This document shows, in pieces, positions 25,312 to 33,378 of a DNA stretch of 64,000 nucleotides. Where the stretch lies: assembly GCF_027257935.1 (NCBI RefSeq), contig NZ_JANZKW010000001.1:682001-746000 (forward strand), read 5' to 3'. Positions within the stretch are counted from its first letter, which is position 1. Each line of letters opens with the position of its first letter. The translations under genes and the position numbers were made by a program. This stretch comes from Chitinimonas sp. BJYL2 (lineage in GTDB: Bacteria > Pseudomonadota > Gammaproteobacteria > Burkholderiales > Chitinimonadaceae). The notes under the pieces were generated by a model. That model was not told the origin of the DNA, searched no databases, and worked only from the letters and a program-made list of their open reading frames with translations.

Positions 25312-26115
25312 ATGCCCGACCGCCCACCTGGCCTGCGCCTGCTGATGATCGGCGCCGTACTGATCGCCGCCGCCCTGCTGCCTGCGCAGGCACTGGCACG
25401 CGAAGGCCCGGCCACCTTGACGCTGTGCCAGGAGGATGCCGACAACTACCCCTGGACCCTGACAACCGGGCCGGGCTATTCGAACCACCTGCTGGACAGG
25501 GTGGGACAACAGCTGGGTGTGCGTATCCGCTATGTGCGCAAGCCCTGGCGTCGCTGCCTGCTGGAGGCACAGCAGGGCGCCGTGGATGGGGTAATGGATA
25601 TTGCGTGGCTGCCCGAGCGCGAGACACTGGGTGCTTATCCCATGCACAAGGGCAAACCTGATCCGCGCTACCGCCTCCACGATGACAGCTACTCACTGTT
25701 CACGCATATCGACAGCTCGCTCGACTGGGATGGCAAGCAGTTCAGCCAGCCAGCCCCGCGGATGGCGGCGCAAGTCGACTACTCGGTCGTGTCGCCCTTG
25801 CGTGCTCTGGGTGCACAGGTCACAGAAAGCGCCAAGGGCTCGGTCGACATCCTGAGGCTGGTCGTACTGGGCAATACCGATGGCGCGGCCCTGCTGACGC
25901 GGGAGGGGGATTATCAGCTCTCACGCCACCCGGATCTGGCCCGCCAGATCAAACGCGCACCGCAACCCATCTTCAACCCGCCGATGTACCTGATGGTGTC
26001 GCACCGGATTGCCGATCAGCATCCGGCTTGGACACGCAAACTCTGGGAGACCATCGCCAGCGTGCGTGAGTCGGCGGCCTTCCAGCGGCAGGCCGCACCG
26101 CTGCTCAAGCCGTAA
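25312..26115 (+). CDS. Periplasmic substrate-binding protein, family 3
   Basis: A 267-aa protein with a Sec signal peptide (cleavage after ALA near residue 28). Mature domains follow the SBP_bac_3 layout: LTLCQEDADNYPW at the start, a first lobe with LLDRVGQQLGVRIRYVRKPW, and WETIASVRESAAFQ near the end. No transporter permease or ATPase is beside it, so it may feed a sensor or a distant ABC importer. The ligand is unknown. The 3' end overlaps the convergent gene by 11 nt. Confidence 0.82.
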   Translation: MPDRPPGLRLLMIGAVLIAAALLPAQALAREGPATLTLCQEDADNYPWTLTTGPGYSNHLLDRVGQQLGVRIRYVRKPWRRCLLEAQQGAVDGVMDIAWLPERETLGAYPMHKGKPDPRYRLHDDSYSLFTHIDSSLDWDGKQFSQPAPRMAAQVDYSVVSPLRALGAQVTESAKGSVDILRLVVLGNTDGAALLTREGDYQLSRHPDLARQIKRAPQPIFNPPMYLMVSHRIADQHPAWTRKLWETIASVRESAAFQRQAAPLLKP

Positions 26116-26734
26116 ACGCCTTCGCCATCATCCGCTCGAAGTCACTGGCCACGGTGGTGGCAGGTGCCAGCATCAACGCTTCGAGCTGACTCAGACGCGC
26201 TCGTTCCAGCGCGTCGGTGCCGCCACGGGCGTTCTGACGCTCGTCATGCTCAGGCCGGATGCTCACGCGTACAACACTGCCGTCCACATAAAACGCCAGT
26301 GTGGGATGGCCTGCGGGTGAGGTTTCGGTGCGGTAATCCAGGCCCAGATTGAGGCAGCGGATTTCCACGGCCTTATCGTTATCGCTGTAGATCACCAGAT
26401 TGATATCCGAATGCGGCCCGGCATTGCCCTTGAGCACCGAACCGACCAGATACGGCTTGAACTCGGCGAACAGGCGCATCGCCTCGCAGGCACGCTGCCT
26501 GAGCGTCTGGACAATATCGCCATGCCCGGGCTGATAGAGGCTGCGGTAGTCACGCAATGCCTGCTCGACTTCTTCATTGCTGGGGAGATTTTTGCCCTCG
26601 GGCATGCCAAGCCGGCGGATCGCCTTGCGTTTGGCGCTGGCAAAGTCGTCGATGTGCTCTTCGGCCATCAAACGCGCCGCGAGCTGGATGATCTGTTCCT
26701 TGGCGCCACGGGGCGAGCGATCTCGATGCGACAT
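26105..26734 (-). CDS. Nucleotidyltransferase-fold protein
   Basis: A 209-aa protein. The N-terminal third is helical (AKEQIIQLAARLMAEEHID). The centre has YLVGSVLKGNAGPHSDINLV, a Pol-beta-type nucleotidyltransferase signature GSx(9)D-x-[DN]. The second position is Asn rather than Asp, so catalysis is uncertain. The gene converges with the binding-protein gene. It may be a toxin-like or regulatory nucleotidyltransferase. No antitoxin partner is adjacent. Confidence 0.65.
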   Translation of the reverse strand: MSHRDRSPRGAKEQIIQLAARLMAEEHIDDFASAKRKAIRRLGMPEGKNLPSNEEVEQALRDYRSLYQPGHGDIVQTLRQRACEAMRLFAEFKPYLVGSVLKGNAGPHSDINLVIYSDNDKAVEIRCLNLGLDYRTETSPAGHPTLAFYVDGSVVRVSIRPEHDERQNARGGTDALERARLSQLEALMLAPATTVASDFERMMAKAFTA

Positions 26735-26868
26735 GGTGTCCTCGGGTCGTAAGCGTGCGTTGGCACAGGGCCTGAACGCAGTTAGCCTAGCGCAATCTGT
26801 ATGACACGTGCCAGCACGGCGACGTGATCACCTGCAAATACGCACCGGGATACACACTCAGGCTTTCC

Positions 26869-27771
26869 ATGCACGCCACCACCGCCGCCGATCTGCACTG
26901 GCTACTCACCTCACCCTCATTGATTCGCCCCGGCACCTTGCCCGCCGGCATGCTCGATGGCGACAGTAAGCTGGGTGCGCACTGGTGGTCGCAGCTCAAC
27001 CCCGCCCTGCTTCCCGAACCCGTCGTGGGCGAGCCCTTCCGGCTGGGTCGTCAGGCCGAGGCGCTGATGCTGGCGGCACTTGGGCAACTGGCTGGCCACA
27101 CCCTGCTGGCTAACCAGCTGGCCGTGCGCGAATGGGGCCGCAGCCTGGGCGAATACGACTACCTGCTGTTGCCGCCCGAACAGGACCGGCTGCTGCACAT
27201 TGAACTGGCCGTGAAAGTGTTCATTGCCCTGCCCGAGGTCGGTGAGGTTTGCTTGGTCGGCCCCGGCCTGCGTGATGCACTCGCGCTCAAGTTCGACCGC
27301 CTGATCCACCATCAGCTCGCGCTCTCGCGCCTGCCCGCCGGCCAGTTGGCCCTGCCGATGAAGTTACCTGTCCAGCCCATGGCTTGGCTGCGTGGCTGGA
27401 TGTTCTACCGCGAAGCGCCCGACTTGCTGCCCAACGTGCTGGCCGAACAGCACCCGCGCGGCTGGTGGCGACACTGGGGCGAACCATTCCCGCAAACCCG
27501 GCCAGACAGCCTGTGGCGCACCTTGCCGCGCACCGACTGGCTCGCCCCGCGGCGCGCCGACAGCCGCGCGCAGCCCCTGCCAGTGTGGCGTAATCATGTG
27601 AGCGAAATCATGCGCGAACAGGCGCGCCCCCTGATGGTGGCCGAATACGCGCCCTATGCCGAAGGTGGCCACGAACTGGCGCGCGGCATGATCCTCACGC
27701 CGGGCTGGCCCGACCCGGTAAGGCTGGCCCAGCTGCGTGCCGAGATCAACCGCATTCCTGTACAAGCGTAG
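26869..27771 (+). CDS. DUF1853-family protein
   Basis: A 300-aa protein from ATG 26869 (MHATTAADLHWLLTSPSLI); a GTG at 26824 would add 15 residues. The motif GEYDYLLLPPEQDRLLHIELAVKVFI carries an E...E-x-K pattern like PD-(D/E)xK nucleases, which is typical of DUF1853. W-rich segments (AWLRGWMFYRE, RGWWRHWGEPF) complete the family look. Function is unknown. It is followed 57 nt later by a flavin reductase-like gene on the same strand. Confidence 0.82.
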   Translation: MHATTAADLHWLLTSPSLIRPGTLPAGMLDGDSKLGAHWWSQLNPALLPEPVVGEPFRLGRQAEALMLAALGQLAGHTLLANQLAVREWGRSLGEYDYLLLPPEQDRLLHIELAVKVFIALPEVGEVCLVGPGLRDALALKFDRLIHHQLALSRLPAGQLALPMKLPVQPMAWLRGWMFYREAPDLLPNVLAEQHPRGWWRHWGEPFPQTRPDSLWRTLPRTDWLAPRRADSRAQPLPVWRNHVSEIMREQARPLMVAEYAPYAEGGHELARGMILTPGWPDPVRLAQLRAEINRIPVQA

Positions 27772-27828
27772 CCACGCAGGGCGGCCAGCGGCATCATGCC
27801 GGCTTTACCCTCTAGCCGTAGACACCTC

Positions 27829-28389
27829 ATGCGACTCGCCGTTGATCTCGCCAAAGCCTACCGATTGCTTAACCACGGCCCCACCGTGCTCGTCACCAGC
27901 GCACACAGTGAGCGTCGCAATGTGATGGCCGCGGCCTGGAGCATGCCGCTGGATTTTTCGCCGCCCAAGATCACTGTGGTGATCGACAAGAACACACTGA
28001 CCCGTGAGCTGGTGGACGCCTCTGGCGAGTTTGCCCTCAACATCCCCTCGCGCTCGCTGGCCGCCGCCACGGTGGCGGTGGGATCACGCTCCGGCAAAGA
28101 CGAGACCGACAAGTTTGCGAGCGCCGGCCTGAAAACCTTTGCGGCCAGCCAGATTGGCGCCCCACTCATCGAAGGCTGTGTAGGCTGGCTGGAGTGCCGG
28201 GTGATTCCCGAACCCCATGTGCAGCAGACCTACGACCTGTTCATTGCCGAAGTCGTGGCGGCCTGGGCTGATCCGCAAGATTTCAGCGAGGGCCACTGGC
28301 ATTTCGCGGCCGGCCGCGAGCGCTCGATCCACTATGTGGCAGGCGGGACGTTTTTCGAGACAGGCGATGAATTCAAGGTCGGCGGCTAG
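27829..28389 (+). CDS. Flavin reductase-like domain protein
   Basis: A 186-aa FMN-binding split-barrel protein (MRLAVDLAKAYRLLNHGPTV, then AAAWSMPLDFSPPKI and FALNIPSRSLAAAT), the pattern of flavin reductase-like/DIM6-NTAB proteins. These bind FMN and often reduce flavin for a monooxygenase or act as flavoreductases on small substrates. No monooxygenase partner is adjacent. ATG at 27829 is used; a longer start at 27796 lacks support. Confidence 0.82.
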   Translation: MRLAVDLAKAYRLLNHGPTVLVTSAHSERRNVMAAAWSMPLDFSPPKITVVIDKNTLTRELVDASGEFALNIPSRSLAAATVAVGSRSGKDETDKFASAGLKTFAASQIGAPLIEGCVGWLECRVIPEPHVQQTYDLFIAEVVAAWADPQDFSEGHWHFAAGRERSIHYVAGGTFFETGDEFKVGG

Positions 28390-28418
28390 CACCACCGACC
28401 TTCACGACGACGCGGCGA

Positions 28419-29435
28419 CTAAACGCGCAGCAAAGCCATCTTCAGTGGATGCTTGCCATCACGGCTGGGGAAGTCGGCCTCGGGCGTGATCCACTCGACC
28501 TCGCGCACCGTGCGGCCGGCTTTCACCGCGCTGCGTTGCAGCTGCTCGAGCCAGGCATCGGCGTCCACCTGCGCCACATTGTTGCAGCAGATGATGGTGC
28601 CGCCCTCGGCGGTCGCCAACAGCGCCGGCTTGAAGACGGACGGGTAGTCGTTCACCAGATCGACCACGCCGAACAGGCTCTTGGCGTAACGCGGCGGATC
28701 AAGGAATACCAGATCGAACTGGCGGGCCTCAAGCTTGGGGAACGGTGGCATGCGCTTGCCGCGCACCACGGCCGGCTGGCCGATGCCCGACAGCTGGCGT
28801 ACTGCGGGGAACACATCGCTCTGCACAAAACGCGGCCGTACCGGCAAATCGTTGAGGCGGGCGTTGTCCTTGCCCACGCGCAGGCTGGATTCGGCAAAGT
28901 CCACATTCATCACGAAGCTGGCGCCGGCCTTGGCTGCGGCAATGCCCACGCCGCAGGTGTAAGCGAACAGATTGAGTACCGATTTGCCGGCCGCTTCCTG
29001 CATCACCCGGCGACGAGCTGCACGCAGATCCAGGAACAACCACGGGTCCTGGCCGCTGTGGCGCGCCTGGATGTGGTACTTCACCCCCATTTCTTCCGCC
29101 TCGCGCGGCGCCATGGCTTTTTCCAGCTGTGCTTCATCGAGCGGATTGCGGATACGCGAGTTGGCGTCGCTGCGGTCGTTGTAGATGGTCGTCAGCCCCG
29201 GCAGCACGCCGGCGTAGAAGCCTTCGATCGCCGCCAGTCGCTCAGGCGTCAGCGCCGTATGGAAGGTCTGCACCAGCAACAGATCGCCGTAGCGATCAAT
29301 GGTCAGCCCGGCTTCACCCTCCACGCTGCCGTGGAACAGCCGGTAAGCCGTGGTGTGCTCGGCGTGCAGGGCGTCTACCAGGCTGGCACGCGCGTCGAAT
29401 GCGGCTTGCAGCAAGGGAATCAGGGTGGCGGGCAT
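28419..29435 (-). CDS. RlmI/RlmK-like SAM-dependent rRNA methyltransferase
   Basis: A 338-aa class I methyltransferase. SAM-binding motif VLNLFAYTCGVGIAAAKAG and catalytic region FDLVFLDPPRYAKS are typical of RlmI/YccW-like 23S rRNA cytosine-5 methyltransferases, as is the N-terminal LFHGSVEGEAGLTIDRYGDL strand. It lacks the roughly 60-residue PUA domain found in RlmI of enterobacteria. It is transcribed alone, convergent with the flavin reductase gene. Confidence 0.85.
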   Translation of the reverse strand: MPATLIPLLQAAFDARASLVDALHAEHTTAYRLFHGSVEGEAGLTIDRYGDLLLVQTFHTALTPERLAAIEGFYAGVLPGLTTIYNDRSDANSRIRNPLDEAQLEKAMAPREAEEMGVKYHIQARHSGQDPWLFLDLRAARRRVMQEAAGKSVLNLFAYTCGVGIAAAKAGASFVMNVDFAESSLRVGKDNARLNDLPVRPRFVQSDVFPAVRQLSGIGQPAVVRGKRMPPFPKLEARQFDLVFLDPPRYAKSLFGVVDLVNDYPSVFKPALLATAEGGTIICCNNVAQVDADAWLEQLQRSAVKAGRTVREVEWITPEADFPSRDGKHPLKMALLRV

Positions 29436-29505
29436 GGGGTTTCCAGAATAAGCAGGCGGCTTGATGCCGCCGAAGTAGGCGCATTCTACGCGCTTCGCTC
29501 TGCGC

Positions 29506-30738
29506 TTATCGGCCCGCGTCGGTCACCGCCTGCATGCGGCTGATGGCGTGATACTGCACCCACAACGCCAGCGCGCCGAAACCGGCACACATCGCCCACA
29601 CCGCATGGCCGCCAAAGCGCGCATAGACCAGATTGCCCAGCAGGGGCGCCAGCATGGTGCGGCCACCCCAGATGGCGTTGTATAGCGCCAGATAGTGCCC
29701 GGCACGACCCGTATCGGCGCGCTGCATCATCATCGCGGTTTGTGGCGGCATCAGCAGCATCTCGCCCAGGGTGTAGATCGCCGTGGAAAGCAGCGCCACC
29801 AGCGCACCACCGGGCGCGGGCAAACCGGCCGCCAGCGGCAGGATGGCAAAGCCGCCGGTCAGCACCGCCGCACCCAGCATCATCGTGCGCCGTGGCGGCC
29901 AGTGTTCGGTATGCAGCGTGACGGGTATCTGCAGGAACGCGACCATGAAGCCATTGAGCGCAAACGTCGCGCCGATCCATGCGGGCGACAACGCGGCGTA
30001 CTCGCGCAGATAGTTGCTCATCGTGCTTTCGGATTGCGCGTACACAATCGACAGCAGCAGACAGGCCAGCAGGAACCACAGGAAGGGCGGGTCGGCATAC
30101 GGCCAGCGCGCGTTGTCTGCGGTGCCAGAAGCGTGCACTTGTGGCGGCTCCAGCGTATCGGCGCGGCGCAAGGCCCAGTGCAGAAAGGTGGCTGCTGCCA
30201 GCGCCGTGGCTGCATCGGCTGCGAACACATAGCGGTAGTCGTACTCGGCAAACCAGCCGCCGATCAGGCCGCCAAACGCAAAGCCCAGGTTCACGGCCAC
30301 GCGCTGCAAGGATTGGGCGCGGCTACGTATCGCCTGCGGGCAGCTTTGCATCAGCACGCGCTGCATGCTGGGCCGATAGCCGCCATCAAACACGCCGCCG
30401 AGCAGCAGCCACACGGCCAGCCACAAGGGCGAGCTGACCCAGCACAGCATCAATAAACACGCAGCGCTGGCCACCAGCATGCCCAGCATCAGCCGGCGTG
30501 CGGGCAGGTGATCGGTGAGTACCGATACGCCGAACGACCCGGCCAGCAAGCCCGCGCCATACAGGGCTAGCAGCATGCCCACGGCCGCCAGATCAAAACC
30601 CAGCGTCTCGCGCAGATACAGCGCCATGAACAGCTTGGCCGTGCCGCCCATGCGGTTGATGAAACTGGTCACGGCCAGGCCGTACACCAGCACCGGCACG
30701 CCGGCAAAGCGCTGTTTGAGGGAGTCGGGCACCGACAC
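29506..30738 (-). CDS. MFS transporter
   Basis: A 410-aa protein with about twelve hydrophobic helices. The start is GTG at 30738 or 30732; upstream sequence belongs to slyX. Typical MFS features are present (LRETLGFDLAAVGMLLALYG, the loop GGYRPSMQRVLMQSCP and TLGEMLLMPPQT). It resembles drug/sugar efflux MFS proteins but the substrate is not apparent. The gene starts about 10 nt after slyX, so the two are co-transcribed. Confidence 0.85.
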   Translation of the reverse strand: MSVPDSLKQRFAGVPVLVYGLAVTSFINRMGGTAKLFMALYLRETLGFDLAAVGMLLALYGAGLLAGSFGVSVLTDHLPARRLMLGMLVASAACLLMLCWVSSPLWLAVWLLLGGVFDGGYRPSMQRVLMQSCPQAIRSRAQSLQRVAVNLGFAFGGLIGGWFAEYDYRYVFAADAATALAAATFLHWALRRADTLEPPQVHASGTADNARWPYADPPFLWFLLACLLLSIVYAQSESTMSNYLREYAALSPAWIGATFALNGFMVAFLQIPVTLHTEHWPPRRTMMLGAAVLTGGFAILPLAAGLPAPGGALVALLSTAIYTLGEMLLMPPQTAMMMQRADTGRAGHYLALYNAIWGGRTMLAPLLGNLVYARFGGHAVWAMCAGFGALALWVQYHAISRMQAVTDAGR

Positions 30739-30748
30739 CTGGGGCCGC

Positions 30749-30949
30749 TCAATAATGCGGCGGGATTTCGTGCTGCGGGCCGCCCAAGCGCAGGCCGTCC
30801 TGATTGCGCTGCGCCTCCTGCACATTGCGCAGTTCGCGCGCCAGCAGCTCCAGTTGTTGCTGTTGCAGGGCCACGATGCGGTTGAGCTCGTCGAGCAGAT
30901 CGTCCTGCAGCGCCAGGCGGATTTCGAGTTCGGTGATGCGGTCTTCCAT
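30749..30949 (-). CDS. slyX: SlyX-family coiled-coil protein
   Basis: A 66-aa protein from ATG 30949 (MEDRITELEIRLALQDDLLDELN...), the usual SlyX N-terminus; an in-frame TTG at 30967 adds six residues. One long amphipathic helix (RIVALQQQQLELLARELRNV) followed by the conserved tail PQHEIPPHY is the SlyX signature. Function is unknown. It is immediately upstream of the MFS gene. Confidence 0.92.
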   Translation of the reverse strand: MEDRITELEIRLALQDDLLDELNRIVALQQQQLELLARELRNVQEAQRNQDGLRLGGPQHEIPPHY

Positions 30950-31039
30950 GATGGCTACTCTTTCCAAGACTGACGGAGCTTACCGAATAACAACGGGCCG
31001 CGTAGCATACGCGCCTTGCCAGCCGACCTCAGACGCACC

Positions 31040-31864
31040 ATGACCGAGAAGTACGACATCCGCCCCGATCAGTCCACCGAGCTGCTCAAGGCCCTGCACA
31101 TCCTCACGCGCGACGGCAAGCTCAATCAGGACAGCCGACGCAAGCTCAAGCAGGTGTACCACCTGTTCAACTTCATCGAGCCGCTGCTGGCCGAGGCACT
31201 GGGCAAGCATGCCGACATCCGCGTGGTGGACCATGGCGCGGGCAAGTCCTACCTCGGTTTTATCCTGTATGACCTGTTCTTCAAGCAGCAGGCGCCGGCC
31301 GGCCATATCTACGGCATCGAAACCCGCGAAGCGCTGGTGCAGACCTCGCGCGATCTGGCCCAGCGTGCGGGCTTTGGCGGCATGTCCTTCCTGAACTTGT
31401 CGGTGGCCGATTCGATCACCTCGAGCGAACTCCCCGAGCGCATCGACGTAGTCACCGCCCTGCACGCCTGCAATACGGCCACGGACGACGCGATCCGCTT
31501 TGCGCTGGAAAAGGAGTCCGAAGCCATCGTGCTGGTGCCGTGCTGCCAGGCCGAAGTCGCAGCCACGCTGCGCAAGCACAAGGGCGATATGCTCAAGCAC
31601 CCGGTGGCCGAGCTATGGCGCCACCCGATCCACACGCGCGAGTTCGGCAGCCAGCTGACCAATGTGCTGCGCTGCCTGCAGCTGGAAGCACACGGCTACA
31701 ACGTCACCGTGACCGAGCTGGTGGGCTGGGAGCATTCGATGAAGAACGAACTCATCGTCGCGCGCAAACACGGCAAGCCCAAACGCGCCGCCGCCGAGCG
31801 CCTGCAAACGCTGCTGAACGAGTTCGGCCTGAGCGAGCTGAGCGAACGCTTCTACACTACGTAG
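31040..31864 (+). CDS. SAM-dependent methyltransferase (GSTCD/TRM13-like fold)
   Basis: A 274-aa protein starting MTEKYDIRPDQSTE. The SAM site is VVDHGAGKSYLGFILYDLF, and the sequence HACNTATDDAIRFALEKE followed by IVLVPCCQAEV resembles the Cys-containing motif of the GSTCD/TRM13-type methyltransferase group. The target is unknown; RNA is likely by analogy. The stop codon TAG (31862-31864) is the first base triplet inside a dispersed repeat, so the repeat abuts the gene exactly. Confidence 0.78.
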   Translation: MTEKYDIRPDQSTELLKALHILTRDGKLNQDSRRKLKQVYHLFNFIEPLLAEALGKHADIRVVDHGAGKSYLGFILYDLFFKQQAPAGHIYGIETREALVQTSRDLAQRAGFGGMSFLNLSVADSITSSELPERIDVVTALHACNTATDDAIRFALEKESEAIVLVPCCQAEVAATLRKHKGDMLKHPVAELWRHPIHTREFGSQLTNVLRCLQLEAHGYNVTVTELVGWEHSMKNELIVARKHGKPKRAAAERLQTLLNEFGLSELSERFYTT

Positions 31865-31948
31865 GGTGCCAATAAGGCCAAAGGCCGCATTGCACCGCCT
31901 GGCTCACATCGCCGCCCGGTGCATTGCGCTGCGCTTAATGCACCCTAC
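31861..31948. repeat. Inverted pair of a dispersed GTAGGGTGC-type repeat
   Basis: Two copies of one element face each other: GTAGGGTGCC...GCATTGCACC (31861-31896) and, on the opposite strand, GTAGGGTGC...GCAATGCACC (31918-31948). They form a long imperfect hairpin after the methyltransferase gene. A third copy lies at 56082-56115. This is REP-like intergenic DNA. Confidence 0.75.
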
Positions 31949-32234
31949 AGTTGGCGCCCGGCATCACTTCTTGAACATCCGCATCACTGCGGCGGCACGC
32001 AACCCACCCGTTCGGCAAGCTGGTCCGCGGCATACCCGGTAAGGCATTGCACCCGGCCTTGGCGTAGTCGCCTTGGCTGGTCGAGCTGCCTGGTTGGCAG
32101 TCGGGGCGTGCAGTGCATGCAGACCGGGATAGCTTAGGGCCAAGCCGCGCGAAGAATCGTACGATCCATCGCGCACATCTGACACAATGTGGAATATTCT
32201 TCTTCAATAGAAACAAATTGAAGATGATCAACCC
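31949..32234. other. Non-coding stretch before the Lrp-type regulator
   Basis: About 290 nt without a supported gene. Minus-strand open frames here are short and have no ribosome site or recognisable domain. The last 60 nt before 32235 are AT-rich (GGAATATTCTTCTTCAATAG) and probably hold the promoter of the regulator gene. Confidence 0.5.
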
Positions 32235-32708
32235 ATGAGCACAGCAGAAAGCCGAATCGACGCCGTAGACCGGCAAATCCTCCGTGCACTTCAGCGCAAC
32301 GCCCGTATCAGCAATGCCGAACTGGCCGAGCAGGTGAACCTGTCGACCACCGCCTGCTGGAATCGCACGCGGCGGCTGGAGCAGGAGGGCTTTATCCGGG
32401 GTTATGTGGCGCTGATCAATGCGCAGAAACTGGGGCTATCGGACACCGTGCTGATCGAAGTCACCCTGGAGCGCCACGAGGACGACACCCTGAGCCGCTT
32501 CGGCGAGCAGCTCGCCGCCCTGCCCGAGGTGCTGGAGGCGTATCTGGTATCGGGCGAATACGATTACCTGATCAAGGTGGCGGTGGATGGCACCGCCGGC
32601 TACGAGCGCTTTCTGCGTGAAAAGCTCTACAAGATCCAGGGCATACGCCACAGCCGCTCGCGCTTTGCGCTGCGCTGCATGAAGCAGGCGGCGTCGGTAG
32701 AGGTGTGA
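32235..32708 (+). CDS. Lrp/AsnC-family transcription regulator
   Basis: A 157-aa protein: an N-terminal HTH (DRQILRALQRNARISNAELA, then LSTTACWNRTRRLEQEGFI) and a C-terminal RAM/ligand domain (YLVSGEYDYLIKVAVDGTAG). Lrp/AsnC proteins sense amino acids and often regulate their own gene or a neighbour. Nothing adjacent is a clear amino-acid gene, so the target is unknown. Confidence 0.92.
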   Translation: MSTAESRIDAVDRQILRALQRNARISNAELAEQVNLSTTACWNRTRRLEQEGFIRGYVALINAQKLGLSDTVLIEVTLERHEDDTLSRFGEQLAALPEVLEAYLVSGEYDYLIKVAVDGTAGYERFLREKLYKIQGIRHSRSRFALRCMKQAASVEV

Positions 32709-32732
32709 GCCGCCTTGCCCGTCAGGCGATAC

Positions 32733-33281
32733 TCACTCGCCGGCGACCTTGAGTTTCTCGCCTTCCACCAGCACCGTGTCGGTGCCGTTGCTGAGCCAGA
32801 GCTGGCCATCCTGAATTGTGGCCTGCAACTGCATACCGCGCTCGTTCATGGCCGCCAGCTGCGCCAGCGTCTCGGGCGAGATGCCGACCACATTGAGGTT
32901 GTCGAGCCGCGTCAGCTTGCTCTCGATGCCCTTCCACCAGATATCTGCTGCACGACCGCCGTAGCTGTACAGCCAGACCTGATCGGCACGGCCGCAAGCC
33001 TGGCGCAGACGGCGCTCGTCGGGCTCGCCCAGGTCGATCCAGACTTCGATCTCGTCCGAATAGCTCTTCTGCCACAAGGCCGGCTCATCATCGCCGCAAA
33101 TATCCTTGGTAAAGCTCAGGCGCTCGCTGGCATGCAGGATGAAGGCCGTCAGGCGCAGCATCATCCGTTCGATGTTTTCCGACGGATGCTGGGCCAGCGT
33201 GAGGCTGTGGTTGGCGTAATAGCCGCGGTCCATATCGCTGATGGAAACGTCGGCCTTGTGGATGGTGGCTTTGAGTGCCAT
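32733..33281 (-). CDS. yaeQ: YaeQ-family protein
   Basis: A 182-aa protein starting MALKATIHKADVSISDMDRG and containing FTKDICGDDEPALWQKS and IEVWIDLGEPDERRLRQACG, the family core with a nuclease-like acidic/Trp pattern. YaeQ has a PD-(D/E)xK-like fold, and its role is not settled. It converges with the Lrp-type gene, 24 nt apart. A longer in-frame start region upstream lacks a ribosome site. Confidence 0.93.
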   Translation of the reverse strand: MALKATIHKADVSISDMDRGYYANHSLTLAQHPSENIERMMLRLTAFILHASERLSFTKDICGDDEPALWQKSYSDEIEVWIDLGEPDERRLRQACGRADQVWLYSYGGRAADIWWKGIESKLTRLDNLNVVGISPETLAQLAAMNERGMQLQATIQDGQLWLSNGTDTVLVEGEKLKVAGE

Positions 33282-33378
33282 GAGATGCCTTGCAAAAACA
33301 CGGTAGCTCGGGCCGCGAGGCCCAAGACGTACATCAACAGAATGGGATAGCCGGGCTGGGTAGCCCGGCCTGAGGAAC

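Noticed and set aside
31935-32276. 113-aa minus-strand frame before the Lrp-type gene
   Set aside because: Overlaps the regulator's promoter and start, has no ribosome site, and shows no recognisable domain.
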